Positions 6,731 to 13,574 of a DNA stretch of 24,714 bases are shown piece by piece. The notes under the pieces were generated by a model. That model was given only the letters and a program-made list of their open reading frames with translations. It had not been told where the DNA came from and searched no databases. Position 1 is the first letter of the stretch; every line of letters begins with the position of its first letter. The DNA is taken from contig CAZEFK010000111.1 in the NCBI GenBank assembly GCA_964511405.1, forward strand, positions 1 to 24,714, written 5' to 3'. Both the position numbers and the translations under genes were made by a program. This DNA comes from CAZEFK01 sp964511405. GTDB lineage: Bacteria; Pseudomonadota; Alphaproteobacteria; Elsterales; Elsteraceae.

Positions 6731-6996
6731 GCCGATGGGCGCGAGACCGGCCTGCGGACGGCGGCCTCCGGCTGGCGCCGGGTCAGCCCGAAATCGGCGA
6801 GCGCGTCATCCGGCATCCGCCACAGCTCGGCGCGGAAAAGCCGGCGCTCGCGCCACTGGCGCCGCCACGCCTGGAGCTTGGTCAAGATCCCGCTCCGAGC
6901 TCGGCTTTCGTGAGCGGGGCTCACGGGTAGCCCTTTGTGAGCGGAGCTCACGGGTGACCGATGAGTCGACGCGAACGGGATGACGGTGGCACTCAT
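6727..6996 (-). CDS. DUF1127 domain-containing protein
   Basis: This 89-residue protein ends in a DUF1127 (YjiS-like) domain: WRERRLFRAELWRMPDDALADFGLTRRQ, an Arg-rich helix followed by a D-x-x-L-x-D-x-G-L-x-R-type motif. DUF1127 proteins are small and common in alphaproteobacteria; some relatives have been linked to RNA binding and to phosphate or carbon metabolism, but the role here is open. The ATG at 6996 has a good Shine-Dalgarno (AGGAAAGGAAC). The N-terminal 45 residues are unusual because they are encoded partly by two 27-bp repeat units (PVSSAHKGL, PVSPAHESR). It is divergent from the LysR gene and may respond to that regulator. Confidence 0.85.
   Translation of the reverse strand: MSATVIPFASTHRSPVSSAHKGLPVSPAHESRARSGILTKLQAWRRQWRERRLFRAELWRMPDDALADFGLTRRQPEAAVRRPVSRPSA
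6910..6955. repeat. Two tandem palindromic repeats within the DUF1127 gene
   Basis: Two 19-bp copies, 6910-6928 and 6937-6955, differ at one base and have a 27-bp period. Each is an inverted repeat with perfect 6-bp arms, GTGAGC and GCTCAC, around GGG or GGA. The period is nine codons, so the reading frame is preserved and the repeat appears in the protein. In RNA each unit could form a 6-bp hairpin. Confidence 0.75.
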
Positions 6997-7050
6997 CGCT
7001 TAGGTTCCTTTCCTCAGGACCGAGGAGATAGGATCGCGAGGCTGCCGCCA

Positions 7051-7067
7051 ACAGCGATTATTGCTGT
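7051..7067. promoter_or_regulatory. 17-bp imperfect palindrome, LysR-type operator candidate
   Basis: ACAGCGATTATTGCTGT is symmetric at 7 of 8 base pairs around a central T. It lies in the 95-bp space between the divergent DUF1127 and LysR genes, 24 bases upstream of the LysR ATG. This is the usual site for LysR-type autoregulation combined with control of a divergent target. The assignment is by position only. Confidence 0.5.
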
Positions 7068-7091
7068 CCAATTGGTGTGAAAGACTCACGA

Positions 7092-8033
7092 ATGGCGCAT
7101 CGCCGCCTGCCGCCGATGTCCACCTTGCGCGCCTTCGATGCGGTCGTGCGACTTGGCTCCGTGACACGCGCGGCCGACGAACTCGGGCGCACCCACGGCG
7201 CCATCAGCCGGCAGATCAGCGCCTTGCAGGAGCAAGCTGGCGTTGCCCTCTTCGAGAAGGCGGGCACGGGCCTAAAGCCGACCCGGGCCGGTGCTGCATT
7301 CCATGGCGTCGTTGCCGAGGCCCTCGACGCGCTGGAACGAGGATACCGCCGCCTGCGCGACGACGCCCGCGGGCCCAACGTACATGTCGCCTGCAGTGCG
7401 ACCTTCGCCATGCGGTGGCTGGTGCCGCATCTGCCCGGATTCTACCGCCGCCATCCGGGTGTCCAGGTCCGGCTGTCCATGACTTCGATCCGCGAGCATC
7501 GCGACGACGGCGCCGATCTGGTCCTGACGTGGGACCGGCTGGTCGCACCGCTGGTCGACAATCATGCGGTTCGATTGGCCGACGTCGCGTTCGGCCTGGT
7601 CTGCGCTCCGGACTATCCGGTTGCCGTGGACGGAGCGATCTGCGCCGTCGCCACGCGGATCGTTCACGAGCAGCAGGAGCACGCCTGGGAGGCCTGGCAG
7701 GCGGTTACCGGCCGGGTCGTGCGTTGGACCGCTGAACTGAGCTTCCCGCACACCCATCTCTGCCTCGAGGGCGCGCTGTCCGGGCTCGGCGTCGCGCTCA
7801 CGGAACGTCGGCTGATCCGCGAGGACCTCGCCAGTGGCCGTCTTGCGGCGCCCTGCGGGTTTGTGACCGTGGCCGGCGGCTTCGCCGCGGTGCTGCCGGC
7901 CGAGCGTCCGCCGTCGCCGGCGGCGCTCGACTTTCTGGATTGGCTGAAGGATGCGATCGCGGCAGAAGAGGGGGCGAAGCTCCCTCAGGCTGCTGGCGCC
8001 AGAGCCAGTTTCCCGCGCACCAGCGCGTCGTAA
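7092..8033 (+). CDS. LysR family transcriptional regulator (GcvA-like)
   Basis: This is a 313-residue regulator. The N-terminal winged helix-turn-helix spans about residues 8-65, with the recognition region GSVTRAADELGRTHGAISRQI at about 22-42. A LysR substrate-binding domain follows (SATFAMRWLVPHLPGFYRRHPGV), closest in style to the GcvA group. I chose the ATG at 7092; the GTG at 7077 would add only five residues. The C-terminal 16 or so residues (KLPQAAGARASFPRTSAS) lie antisense to the end of ilvE and look non-conserved. Likely targets are itself and the divergent DUF1127 gene, with the 7051-7067 palindrome as operator. The ligand is unknown. Confidence 0.9.
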   Translation: MAHRRLPPMSTLRAFDAVVRLGSVTRAADELGRTHGAISRQISALQEQAGVALFEKAGTGLKPTRAGAAFHGVVAEALDALERGYRRLRDDARGPNVHVACSATFAMRWLVPHLPGFYRRHPGVQVRLSMTSIREHRDDGADLVLTWDRLVAPLVDNHAVRLADVAFGLVCAPDYPVAVDGAICAVATRIVHEQQEHAWEAWQAVTGRVVRWTAELSFPHTHLCLEGALSGLGVALTERRLIREDLASGRLAAPCGFVTVAGGFAAVLPAERPPSPAALDFLDWLKDAIAAEEGAKLPQAAGARASFPRTSAS

Positions 8034-8881
8034 TCGGCCATCAGGGTGCGCGTGATCGGTCCCGGCTGGTAGCGGTGCTCGGCGATCTCGCGGACGGGCG
8101 TGACCTCGGCCGCGCTGCCGGTCAGGAACACCTCGCCGAAGCTGCCGAACTCGCTCGGCTGGATCGTCCGCTCGGCCACCGGAATGCCCCGGGCGCGCGC
8201 CAAGTCGATCACGGTTCGGCGGGTGATGCCATCGAGGAAGCAGTCGGGGACCGGCGTGTGCAGCGTGCCGTTGGCCACGAAGAAGATATTGGCGCCCGTC
8301 GCTTCCGCGACCTGGCCGCGGTAGTCCAGCATGAGGGCATCGTCGTAGCCCGCCGCTTCGGCGGCGTTCTTGCTCAGCGTGCAGATCATGTACAGACCGG
8401 CGGCCTTGGCGCGGGTTGGCGCCGAGTTGGGGGCGGGGCGCACCCATGGCGCCATGGTCAGTCGGATGCCGGCTTCCCGCGCCTCGGGTGTGAAATAGGC
8501 CGGCCAGGGCCAGGCGGCAATCGCCAGGCGCGGGCGGGTCTGCCGGGCCGAAACGCCGATCTGCTCGGAGCCGCGCCACGCCACCGGCCGAACATAGCCG
8601 TCCTGGATGCCGTTGGCCTCGATGACGGCCTGGGTAGCGGCGTCGATCGCCTCGGCCGACCACGGCAGCGGGAAGCCCATCACGCGGGCGCTCTCCACCA
8701 GCCGGCGGCTGTGTTCGGCGAGCTTGAACACCCGGCCGCCATAGGCTCGCTCGCCTTCGAACACGGCCGAGGCGTAATGCAGGCCGTGGCTCAGCACGTG
8801 AAGCTTGGCCTCGCGCCAGGGCACCAGGGCGCCATCCAGCCAGATGGTGCCGTCGCGATCATCGAACGGAATCAGGGTCAT
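7985..8881 (-). CDS. ilvE: Branched-chain amino acid aminotransferase
   Basis: This PLP-dependent class IV aminotransferase performs the last step of Val, Leu and Ile synthesis and the first step of their breakdown, using 2-oxoglutarate/glutamate. The protein has 298 residues, the family length. It shows LHVLSHGLHYASAVFEGERAY near residues 27-47, the PLP Lys159 in PTRAKAAG, and VAEATGANIFFV (191-202) with Glu193. The ATG at 8881 has a strong Shine-Dalgarno (AAGGAAGG). A longer open frame upstream overlaps the MarR gene and is not used. The gene is convergent with LysR, sharing 49 bp, and divergent from the MarR regulator. Confidence 0.93.
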   Translation of the reverse strand: MTLIPFDDRDGTIWLDGALVPWREAKLHVLSHGLHYASAVFEGERAYGGRVFKLAEHSRRLVESARVMGFPLPWSAEAIDAATQAVIEANGIQDGYVRPVAWRGSEQIGVSARQTRPRLAIAAWPWPAYFTPEAREAGIRLTMAPWVRPAPNSAPTRAKAAGLYMICTLSKNAAEAAGYDDALMLDYRGQVAEATGANIFFVANGTLHTPVPDCFLDGITRRTVIDLARARGIPVAERTIQPSEFGSFGEVFLTGSAAEVTPVREIAEHRYQPGPITRTLMADYDALVRGKLALAPAA

Positions 8882-8920
8882 GGAGGCCTTCCTTTGGCGG
8901 CGGCGCCGATGCCATGATTG

Positions 8921-8939
8921 CTGCCCGCGTTTTGGGCAG
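8921..8939. promoter_or_regulatory. Inverted repeat in the ilvE / MarR divergent region
   Basis: CTGCCC (8921-8926) and GGGCAG (8934-8939) form perfect 6-bp arms around GCGTTTT, 40-58 bases upstream of the ilvE ATG. It could be an operator for the divergent promoters or a hairpin in the ilvE leader. A GANTC site (8939-8943) overlaps its edge. Confidence 0.35.
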
Positions 8940-8999
8940 AGTCGGAGGCAGGGCGTTGAAGCGGGATAGAAAATTTCGTCGTTGTCTCTTTGTGGGTAA

Positions 9000-9015
9000 C
9001 ATCTGGAACGAGATG
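9000..9015. promoter_or_regulatory. Inverted repeat just before the MarR gene (operator candidate)
   Basis: CATCT (9000-9004) and AGATG (9011-9015) form perfect arms with a 6-bp spacer and end 7 bases before the MarR ATG. MarR proteins commonly repress their own gene through palindromes of 16-20 bp in this position. Confidence 0.4.
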
Positions 9016-9022
9016 CGTCAAC

Positions 9023-9520
9023 ATGGCTGACGTAAAGTCGGGAATGAGCCAGCTGTTCCTTCGGGAGGAGGAGCTGCGTCAGGCGATCGAGCTGCTGTTC
9101 TACGCCTATCGCGACTTCACGGCGGGGCCCGACGCGATCCTGGCCAAGCGCCAGTTCGGCCGCGCCCACCACCGGGTGCTCTACTTCGTCGGCCGCAATC
9201 CGGGCATGACCGTCACCGACTTGCTGGGCATCCTGCGCATCACCAAGCAGAGCCTGAGCCGGGTGCTCAGCCAGCTGGTGGCCGAGGGCTACGTCAAGCA
9301 GACGCCGGGGCTGCGCGACCGCCGGCAGCGCCTGCTGGAGCTGACCGCGCTGGGGGTGGAGCTGGAACGGCAGCTGTTCGAGAACCAGCGGGCCCTGGTG
9401 GCCCAGGCCTATCGGTCGGCGGGGGCTGCGGCCGTCGAGGGCTTCCGGAAGGTGCTGCAAGGCATGATCAACGAAGCCGACCGGCCGCGCTTCGGGCGAC
9501 GGGGGCCGGACGGCGGGTGA
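9023..9520 (+). CDS. petP: MarR family transcriptional regulator, PetP-like
   Basis: This is a 165-residue winged-helix regulator. The central region MTVTDLLGILRITKQSLSRVLSQLVAEGYVKQ is the MarR helix-turn-helix, and RDRRQRLLELTALG is the wing. Gene order, a MarR gene directly followed by an OmpR-type response regulator beside ilvE, resembles PetP-PetR of Rhodobacter capsulatus, where the two are needed for cytochrome bc1 and c2 expression; that correspondence is inference. I chose the ATG at 9023. A TTG at 8990 would extend it through the inverted repeat, and an ATG at 9044 would shorten it by seven residues. Autoregulation through the 9000-9015 repeat is plausible. Confidence 0.85.
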   Translation: MADVKSGMSQLFLREEELRQAIELLFYAYRDFTAGPDAILAKRQFGRAHHRVLYFVGRNPGMTVTDLLGILRITKQSLSRVLSQLVAEGYVKQTPGLRDRRQRLLELTALGVELERQLFENQRALVAQAYRSAGAAAVEGFRKVLQGMINEADRPRFGRRGPDGG

Positions 9521-9561
9521 CCTCGCTCGCGTTGCGTCCGCGGCCGATATAGGCTGATGCC

Positions 9562-10284
9562 ATGTCGATCCCGCCTGCCACGTCGCCCGGTGCTGCGGCG
9601 GCACCTGGGGGCGCCACCCATGTGATGGTGGTGGACGACGATGCGCGGCTGCGCGACCTGCTGCGCCGGTACCTGACCGAGCAGGGGTTCGTGATCACCA
9701 CCGCGGCCGACGCCGCGGAGGCGCGGGCCCGGCTGGAGGTGCTCGCCGTCGACTTGATCGTCCTGGACGTCATGATGCCGGGGCAGACCGGCCTGGACTT
9801 CACCCGGGAGCTGCGGCGGACATCGGGCGTGCCAATCCTGCTGCTGACTGCCATGGGCGATGTCGACGACCGGATCCTGGGCCTGGAAAGCGGCGCCGAC
9901 GACTATCTGCCCAAGCCATTCGAGCCGCGGGAGCTGGTGCTGCGCATCCGCACCATCCTGAAACGCGTGCCGCCGCCGACAGCCAGGCCCAGCCTGGTGC
10001 GGATGGGGGAGGTGACCTTCGACCCGGTGCGCCAGCAGCTGATGCGCGGCGACGAGCCGGTCCGCCTGACCCAGGCCGAGATGCAGCTCTTGGCCCTGTT
10101 CGCGTCGCGTCCCGGCCAGCCGGTCGGGCGCGAGGACGTCGTGGAGGCGGGGCTCAGCGCCAGCGCCGGGCGGGCGCTGGACGTCCAGGTGACCCGGCTG
10201 CGCCGCAAGATCGAGCCGGATTTGAAGTTTCCGCGTTACCTCCAGACTGTCCGTGGCAAAGGGTATATGCTCCAGCCGGACTAG
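9562..10284 (+). CDS. petR: OmpR/PhoB-type response regulator, PetR-like
   Basis: This is a 240-residue two-component response regulator. The receiver domain (about residues 19-135) has the acidic pocket DDD at 25-27, the phosphoacceptor Asp69 in LIVLDVMMP, Thr96 and Lys118 in LPKPF. A winged-helix DNA-binding domain (about 143-240) ends with the typical LQTVRGKGYML. The N-terminal 18 residues are an Ala/Pro-rich extension. It sits 41 bases after the MarR gene and 48 bases before a sensor kinase that is the obvious partner. The PetR label rests on context and family resemblance. Confidence 0.9.
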   Translation: MSIPPATSPGAAAAPGGATHVMVVDDDARLRDLLRRYLTEQGFVITTAADAAEARARLEVLAVDLIVLDVMMPGQTGLDFTRELRRTSGVPILLLTAMGDVDDRILGLESGADDYLPKPFEPRELVLRIRTILKRVPPPTARPSLVRMGEVTFDPVRQQLMRGDEPVRLTQAEMQLLALFASRPGQPVGREDVVEAGLSASAGRALDVQVTRLRRKIEPDLKFPRYLQTVRGKGYMLQPD

Positions 10285-10287
10285 CCT

Positions 10288-10309
10288 GGGCGGGAGTGTG
10301 TCTCCGCCC
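10288..10309 (+). promoter_or_regulatory. Intercistronic hairpin between response regulator and kinase genes
   Basis: GGGCGGGAG (10288-10296) and CTCCGCCC (10302-10309) pair over 8 bp with one bulged G around a TGTGT loop. No U-run follows, so it does not look like an efficient intrinsic terminator. It could stabilise the upstream message or lower kinase expression relative to the regulator. Confidence 0.5.
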
Positions 10310-10332
10310 GGTTCAAACAGCCTCGGAAAGCC

Positions 10333-11649
10333 ATGGGCGCCTGGATCAAGCCGTTGCTGCCGCGCAGCCTGTTCGGCCGCGCGCTCCTGATCATCGTGAT
10401 GCCGCTGATCCTGCTGCAGGTCGTCTCGACTTATGTGTTCTACGACAACCACTGGAAGACGCTGAGCCGGCGCCTGTCCAACGCCGTCGCCGGCGATCTC
10501 GGCATGGTGATCGAACTGGTCGAGAGCGCGCCGGATGCGGCGCGCCGAGCCGAGATCATGGAGGTGGCGACGCGCCAGTTCGGGATGCCGATGTCCTATC
10601 GGGCCGACGACATCCTGCCCAACGGACCGCCGCAGATCTACGAAGGCTCGATCGCAACGACCTTGGCGCCGGCGCTGGCCGACCAGGTCCGCCGACCCTT
10701 CACCATGGATGCGGCCAGCGACGATCGGACGGTCCTTGTGGCGGTCCAGCTGTCATCGGCGGTGCTGCGGGTTGCCATCCCCCAGAAGCGGCTGTTCAGC
10801 GATACCACCTATGTCTTCATCCTGTGGATGATCGGGACGTCGATGATCCTGTTCGCCGTCGCCTCGATCTTCATGCGCAACCAGGTCCGGCCGATCCGGC
10901 GGTTGGCCGAGGCTGCGGAGAACTTCGGCAAGGGGCGCGACCTGGCTGGCTTCAAGCCCGAGGGCGCCTCGGAGGTGCGTCGGGCGGCGATCGAATTCAA
11001 CCGGATGCGCGAGCGGATCACGCGCGCTATCACCCAGCGGACCGAGATGCTGGCGGGTGTCAGCCACGACCTGCGCACCCCGCTCACGCGCATGAAGCTG
11101 CAACTGGCCTTCCTGGGCGAGGGGGCGGAGATCGACGGGCTGCGCGCGGACATCGCGGAAATGGAGAAGATGGTCGACGGCTATCTGGCCTTCGCCCGTG
11201 GCGAGGGCAGCGAGCCGGTGGTGGCGACCAGTCTCCGACCGTTGCTGGAAGACGTGGTCGAGGGCGCCCGGCGCGAAGGCGGTGCCGTCGAGTTGGCGAT
11301 CGACGGCGACATCCAGTTGGGCCTCCGGCCCAACGCCTTTCGTCGCGGCTTGACCAATCTGATCAGCAATGCGGCGCGCTACGGGCGCACGGTGCTGGTG
11401 CGCGCCCGCTCGGTGGATGGCGCGGTCGAGCTGACCGTCGACGATGATGGCCCCGGCATTCCCCGCGAGCAGCGCGAGGATGCGTTCAAGCCCTTCTACC
11501 GGCTCGACAAGTCACGCAATTCGGCGACCGGAGGCGTCGGGCTGGGGCTTACCATCGCCCGCGACGTGTTCCGCGGCCATGGCGGCGACGTCATCCTCAG
11601 CGACAGCCCGTTGGGTGGGCTGCGCGCTACGGTTCGACTGCCGATCTGA
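10333..11649 (+). CDS. EnvZ-like sensor histidine kinase
   Basis: This is a 438-residue inner-membrane kinase. A first transmembrane helix (about residues 17-36) and a second (about 160-181) enclose a periplasmic sensor region of about 120 residues. A HAMP linker (about 182-234) with VRPIRRLAEAAENFGKG leads to the dimerisation domain, with phospho-accepting His245 in AGVSHDLRTPLTRMKL. The ATPase domain shows the N box NLISNAARYG (342-351), DDGPGI (371-376) and GVGLGL (401-406). It has GGAAAG before the ATG and is co-directional with the response regulator, its likely partner. The signal sensed is not evident. Its stop is 7 bases from the convergent csaA stop. Confidence 0.94.
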   Translation: MGAWIKPLLPRSLFGRALLIIVMPLILLQVVSTYVFYDNHWKTLSRRLSNAVAGDLGMVIELVESAPDAARRAEIMEVATRQFGMPMSYRADDILPNGPPQIYEGSIATTLAPALADQVRRPFTMDAASDDRTVLVAVQLSSAVLRVAIPQKRLFSDTTYVFILWMIGTSMILFAVASIFMRNQVRPIRRLAEAAENFGKGRDLAGFKPEGASEVRRAAIEFNRMRERITRAITQRTEMLAGVSHDLRTPLTRMKLQLAFLGEGAEIDGLRADIAEMEKMVDGYLAFARGEGSEPVVATSLRPLLEDVVEGARREGGAVELAIDGDIQLGLRPNAFRRGLTNLISNAARYGRTVLVRARSVDGAVELTVDDDGPGIPREQREDAFKPFYRLDKSRNSATGGVGLGLTIARDVFRGHGGDVILSDSPLGGLRATVRLPI

Positions 11650-11656
11650 GACGCCG

Positions 11657-12031
11657 TTAGAAAAGCCGCCCGCCGTTCGGGACCGGCAGATCCGGAGCGA
11701 TCAGCACGACGGCGCCGTCGGCATCGGGAAAACCCAGGACCAGGACCTCCGACAGCCATTTTCCGATCTGGCGCGGCGGGAAGTTGATCACCGCCGCCAC
11801 TTGGCGCCCGACCAGGCGGTCGGGCGCATAGTGCACGGTGATCTGCGCGGATGACCGCTTGCGGCCGATCTCGGGCCCGAAGTCGATGACCAGTTTGATC
11901 GCCGGCTTGCGCGCCTCCGGAAAGGGCATGGCCTCCACGACAGTGCCGACGCGGATATCGACCGCGTGGAAGTCGTCGAGGCCAATCTGCCGTGGCTGCT
12001 CTGCCGCGGCCACGGTCGAATCCGCGGTCAC
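11657..12031 (-). CDS. csaA: tRNA-binding domain protein CsaA
   Basis: This 124-residue protein is a stand-alone OB-fold tRNA-binding domain like Bacillus CsaA, described as having chaperone and export-related activity. It shows DFHAVDIRVGTVVEAMPFPEARKP (near residues 20-43), RSSAQITVHY and the ending VLVLGFPDADGAVVLIAPD-VPNGGRLF. I start it at GTG 12031, 5 bases after the phasin stop, which suggests co-translation; the N-terminal 15 residues are not conserved and a GTG six codons in is possible. It lies downstream of the phasin on the same strand, and its stop is 7 bases from the stop of the convergent kinase gene. Confidence 0.9.
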   Translation of the reverse strand: MTADSTVAAAEQPRQIGLDDFHAVDIRVGTVVEAMPFPEARKPAIKLVIDFGPEIGRKRSSAQITVHYAPDRLVGRQVAAVINFPPRQIGKWLSEVLVLGFPDADGAVVLIAPDLPVPNGGRLF

Positions 12032-12036
12032 GCCAC

Positions 12037-12474
12037 TTACGGCCGGCCGGTCGGACGCTTGGCGACCAGATGCTTCATCTCATCCAGGCTCTCGGCCACG
12101 CGACGGCTGATGATATTGGCGGCTTCGGTGTTGGCCTTGGCCACCATCTCAGCCAGCTCGCGCATGTTGGACAGCGCCTTCTCGAAGGCCACCTTGACCA
12201 GGTCGGTCTGCTTGGCCAGCCGCTCCTCGGGCGGCCCTTGCTCCAGCAGCGATTGGGTCCCCCGGGTCATCTCCTCCATGGTCTGCCGAAGGATCTCGGC
12301 CTGACGCCGGGCCACGGCCTGCATGCCTTCGATGGCCAGTTGATTGGCGCTGGTCAGGGCCTCGATGTTGCGGCGCTGGGCGGTCATGACGGCTTCGACG
12401 TCGACGCCCGGGACCTTGAACTCGGCCATGATGCGCGTCACGTCGAAGTCGAACGGGTTCTTGGGGCTGGCCAT
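12037..12474 (-). CDS. Phasin family protein
   Basis: This is a 145-residue, almost entirely helical protein of the phasin type, which coats polyhydroxyalkanoate granules. It begins MASPKNPFDFDVTRIMAEFKVPG, the usual phasin opening with an F-x-K-x-P element, and continues with RNIEALTSANQLAIEGMQAVARRQ and a long amphipathic helix (EMVAKANTEAANIISRRV). The ATG at 12474 has AGGAG upstream; a longer frame to 12513 has no such signal. A TetR regulator is encoded immediately upstream and could be its repressor. No PHA synthase is in the window. Confidence 0.88.
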   Translation of the reverse strand: MASPKNPFDFDVTRIMAEFKVPGVDVEAVMTAQRRNIEALTSANQLAIEGMQAVARRQAEILRQTMEEMTRGTQSLLEQGPPEERLAKQTDLVKVAFEKALSNMRELAEMVAKANTEAANIISRRVAESLDEMKHLVAKRPTGRP

Positions 12475-12534
12475 TATTGAGGCTCCTGGGCGGCGGGAAG
12501 AGGCGGAAGTCACGGCCGGTCGGCGCGCCGGACG

Positions 12535-12564
12535 ACTATGGCGGCGTGCCTATTTGCTAGTCAA
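12535..12564 (-). promoter_or_regulatory. Putative promoter of the phasin-csaA operon
   Basis: On the minus strand TTGACT (12559-12564) is followed after 18 bp by CATAGT (12535-12540), matching the -35 at 5 of 6 and the -10 at 4 of 6 positions. It begins 3 bases beyond the TetR stop codon. A short inverted repeat, CAGC-N4-GCTG, lies just upstream, at the end of the TetR gene. Confidence 0.45.
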
Positions 12565-12567
12565 CAG

Positions 12568-13143
12568 CTATTGCTGCGCTGCAACATCGGGGGTCAGCCA
12601 ACGCTCGACGCTGGCCAATCGCTTGTCCAGCGCGGCCATTGTCCTGGCTAGGTCGGGGGTATCGTCGGATTGCCAGATGCGGAAGGCCTGGGCGTAGGCG
12701 CGGCGAACCGCTTGGACGCGGAGGCAGCCCCGGAGCCCACCGGTCGTGAGGCCGGCAGCTTCGATCAGCCACGCCAGCGACGCATGGAGTTGGGTCAACG
12801 CCGCGAACCCGCCTGCGGGGTCGCGGCGCAAGCCGTTCGCCAGGGCGGCGGCGCCGGCCCGGATGGGCTGCAGCGCATCGAAGCGGCGCATCAGGAGATC
12901 GAACAGCCGTTCGCGCGGCGTCGCCCCCTCCGGCGGGCCATCTGCCAGCACCCGGCGGTCGAGCCGCCGCACGAGGCCGGCGGCGAGCGCCGCGCGGTGC
13001 GGGAAGCGGTCATACAGATCCGCCAGGGTGATTCCCGAATGGGACGCCACGGCCGCCATGGTGAGCCCAGCCCAACCGGACTGCTCGACCGTGGCCAGGG
13101 TGGCATCCAGAATGGCGTTGATCCGAGGATCGGGATCGGACAT
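12568..13143 (-). CDS. TetR family transcriptional regulator
   Basis: This is a 191-residue protein with an N-terminal TetR helix-turn-helix: GLTMAAVASHSGITLADLYDRFPHRAAL at about residues 27-54. The rest is an alpha-helical ligand or dimerisation domain, whose end, ARTMAALDKRLASVERWL, resembles that of COQ9/TetR-like alphaproteobacterial proteins. It sits 93 bases upstream of the phasin gene on the same strand. By analogy with other phasin loci it may regulate the phasin; the sequence alone does not show this. A COQ9-related role in ubiquinone synthesis is less likely but not excluded. Confidence 0.82.
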   Translation of the reverse strand: MSDPDPRINAILDATLATVEQSGWAGLTMAAVASHSGITLADLYDRFPHRAALAAGLVRRLDRRVLADGPPEGATPRERLFDLLMRRFDALQPIRAGAAALANGLRRDPAGGFAALTQLHASLAWLIEAAGLTTGGLRGCLRVQAVRRAYAQAFRIWQSDDTPDLARTMAALDKRLASVERWLTPDVAAQQ

Positions 13144-13191
13144 GACGCCAGTCTCGCCGCATCGCGGCGGCCTGGCAAGCGGATGACCGGA

Positions 13192-13506
13192 TCAGCGCCG
13201 GGCGGGCAGGGTACCGAGCGTGCCGCCGGTCGATGGGATGCCGGCCGCACCCACACCGGCGAAGCTGGCCAGGCACTGCGCCCGCAGATCCGGATCGGAA
13301 ATCGGATCGCACTCCTGCCGCGCTCGCCGGCTGCGGAAGCTGGAATCGCCCGCGACCAGCCGGTCGTAGTTGGCATCGGCCTGCGGGTTGGAGACCACTG
13401 TGTCGGTGGGATAGCCGGAGAATTCCGGTGCGACGGGGGTGGTCGTTTGGGCCCCGGCCGCAACGGCCATCAGCATCCCGGTCGCGATGATGAGCCAACG
13501 GGTCAT
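13192..13506 (-). CDS. Small exported protein of unknown function
   Basis: This is a 104-residue protein with a clear Sec signal peptide: MTRWLIIATGMLMAVAAGA, with a likely cut after Ala19 (AGA-Q). The mature part is about 85 residues, with two cysteines, Cys66 and Cys78 (QECDPISDPDLRAQCLA), that could form a disulfide in the periplasm, and a Gly/Thr-rich tail. The ATG at 13506 has GGAGAGG upstream. The open frame continues to 13680, but that part is Arg-rich, runs into the ybaK-like gene and lacks a signal. I do not recognise the family. Confidence 0.65.
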   Translation of the reverse strand: MTRWLIIATGMLMAVAAGAQTTTPVAPEFSGYPTDTVVSNPQADANYDRLVAGDSSFRSRRARQECDPISDPDLRAQCLASFAGVGAAGIPSTGGTLGTLPARR

Positions 13507-13517
13507 GGTTCGCCTCT

Positions 13518-13550
13518 CCGCCATTCGGCCGAACAACGGGCGGATGGCGG
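13518..13550 (-). other. Inverted repeat between ybaK-like and exported-protein genes
   Basis: CCGCCAT (13518-13524) and ATGGCGG (13544-13550) are perfect 7-bp arms enclosing 19 bases that include the palindrome TCGGCCGA. On the minus-strand transcript it lies directly before the exported-protein Shine-Dalgarno. No U-run follows. It could be a weak terminator, a processing site or chance in GC-rich DNA. Confidence 0.3.
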
Positions 13551-13574
13551 ACCGAGTTGCCGCCGCCGCGCGGG

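Noticed and set aside
6937..6955. A true lac-type operator in the DUF1127 gene
   Set aside because: The TGTGAGC half-site is similar, but the half-site spacing differs and no LacI-family gene is nearby; treated as a palindromic repeat instead.
8882..9604. N-terminal extension of ilvE to 539 residues
   Set aside because: The extension is antisense to the MarR gene; the ATG at 8881 has a strong Shine-Dalgarno and gives the family length.
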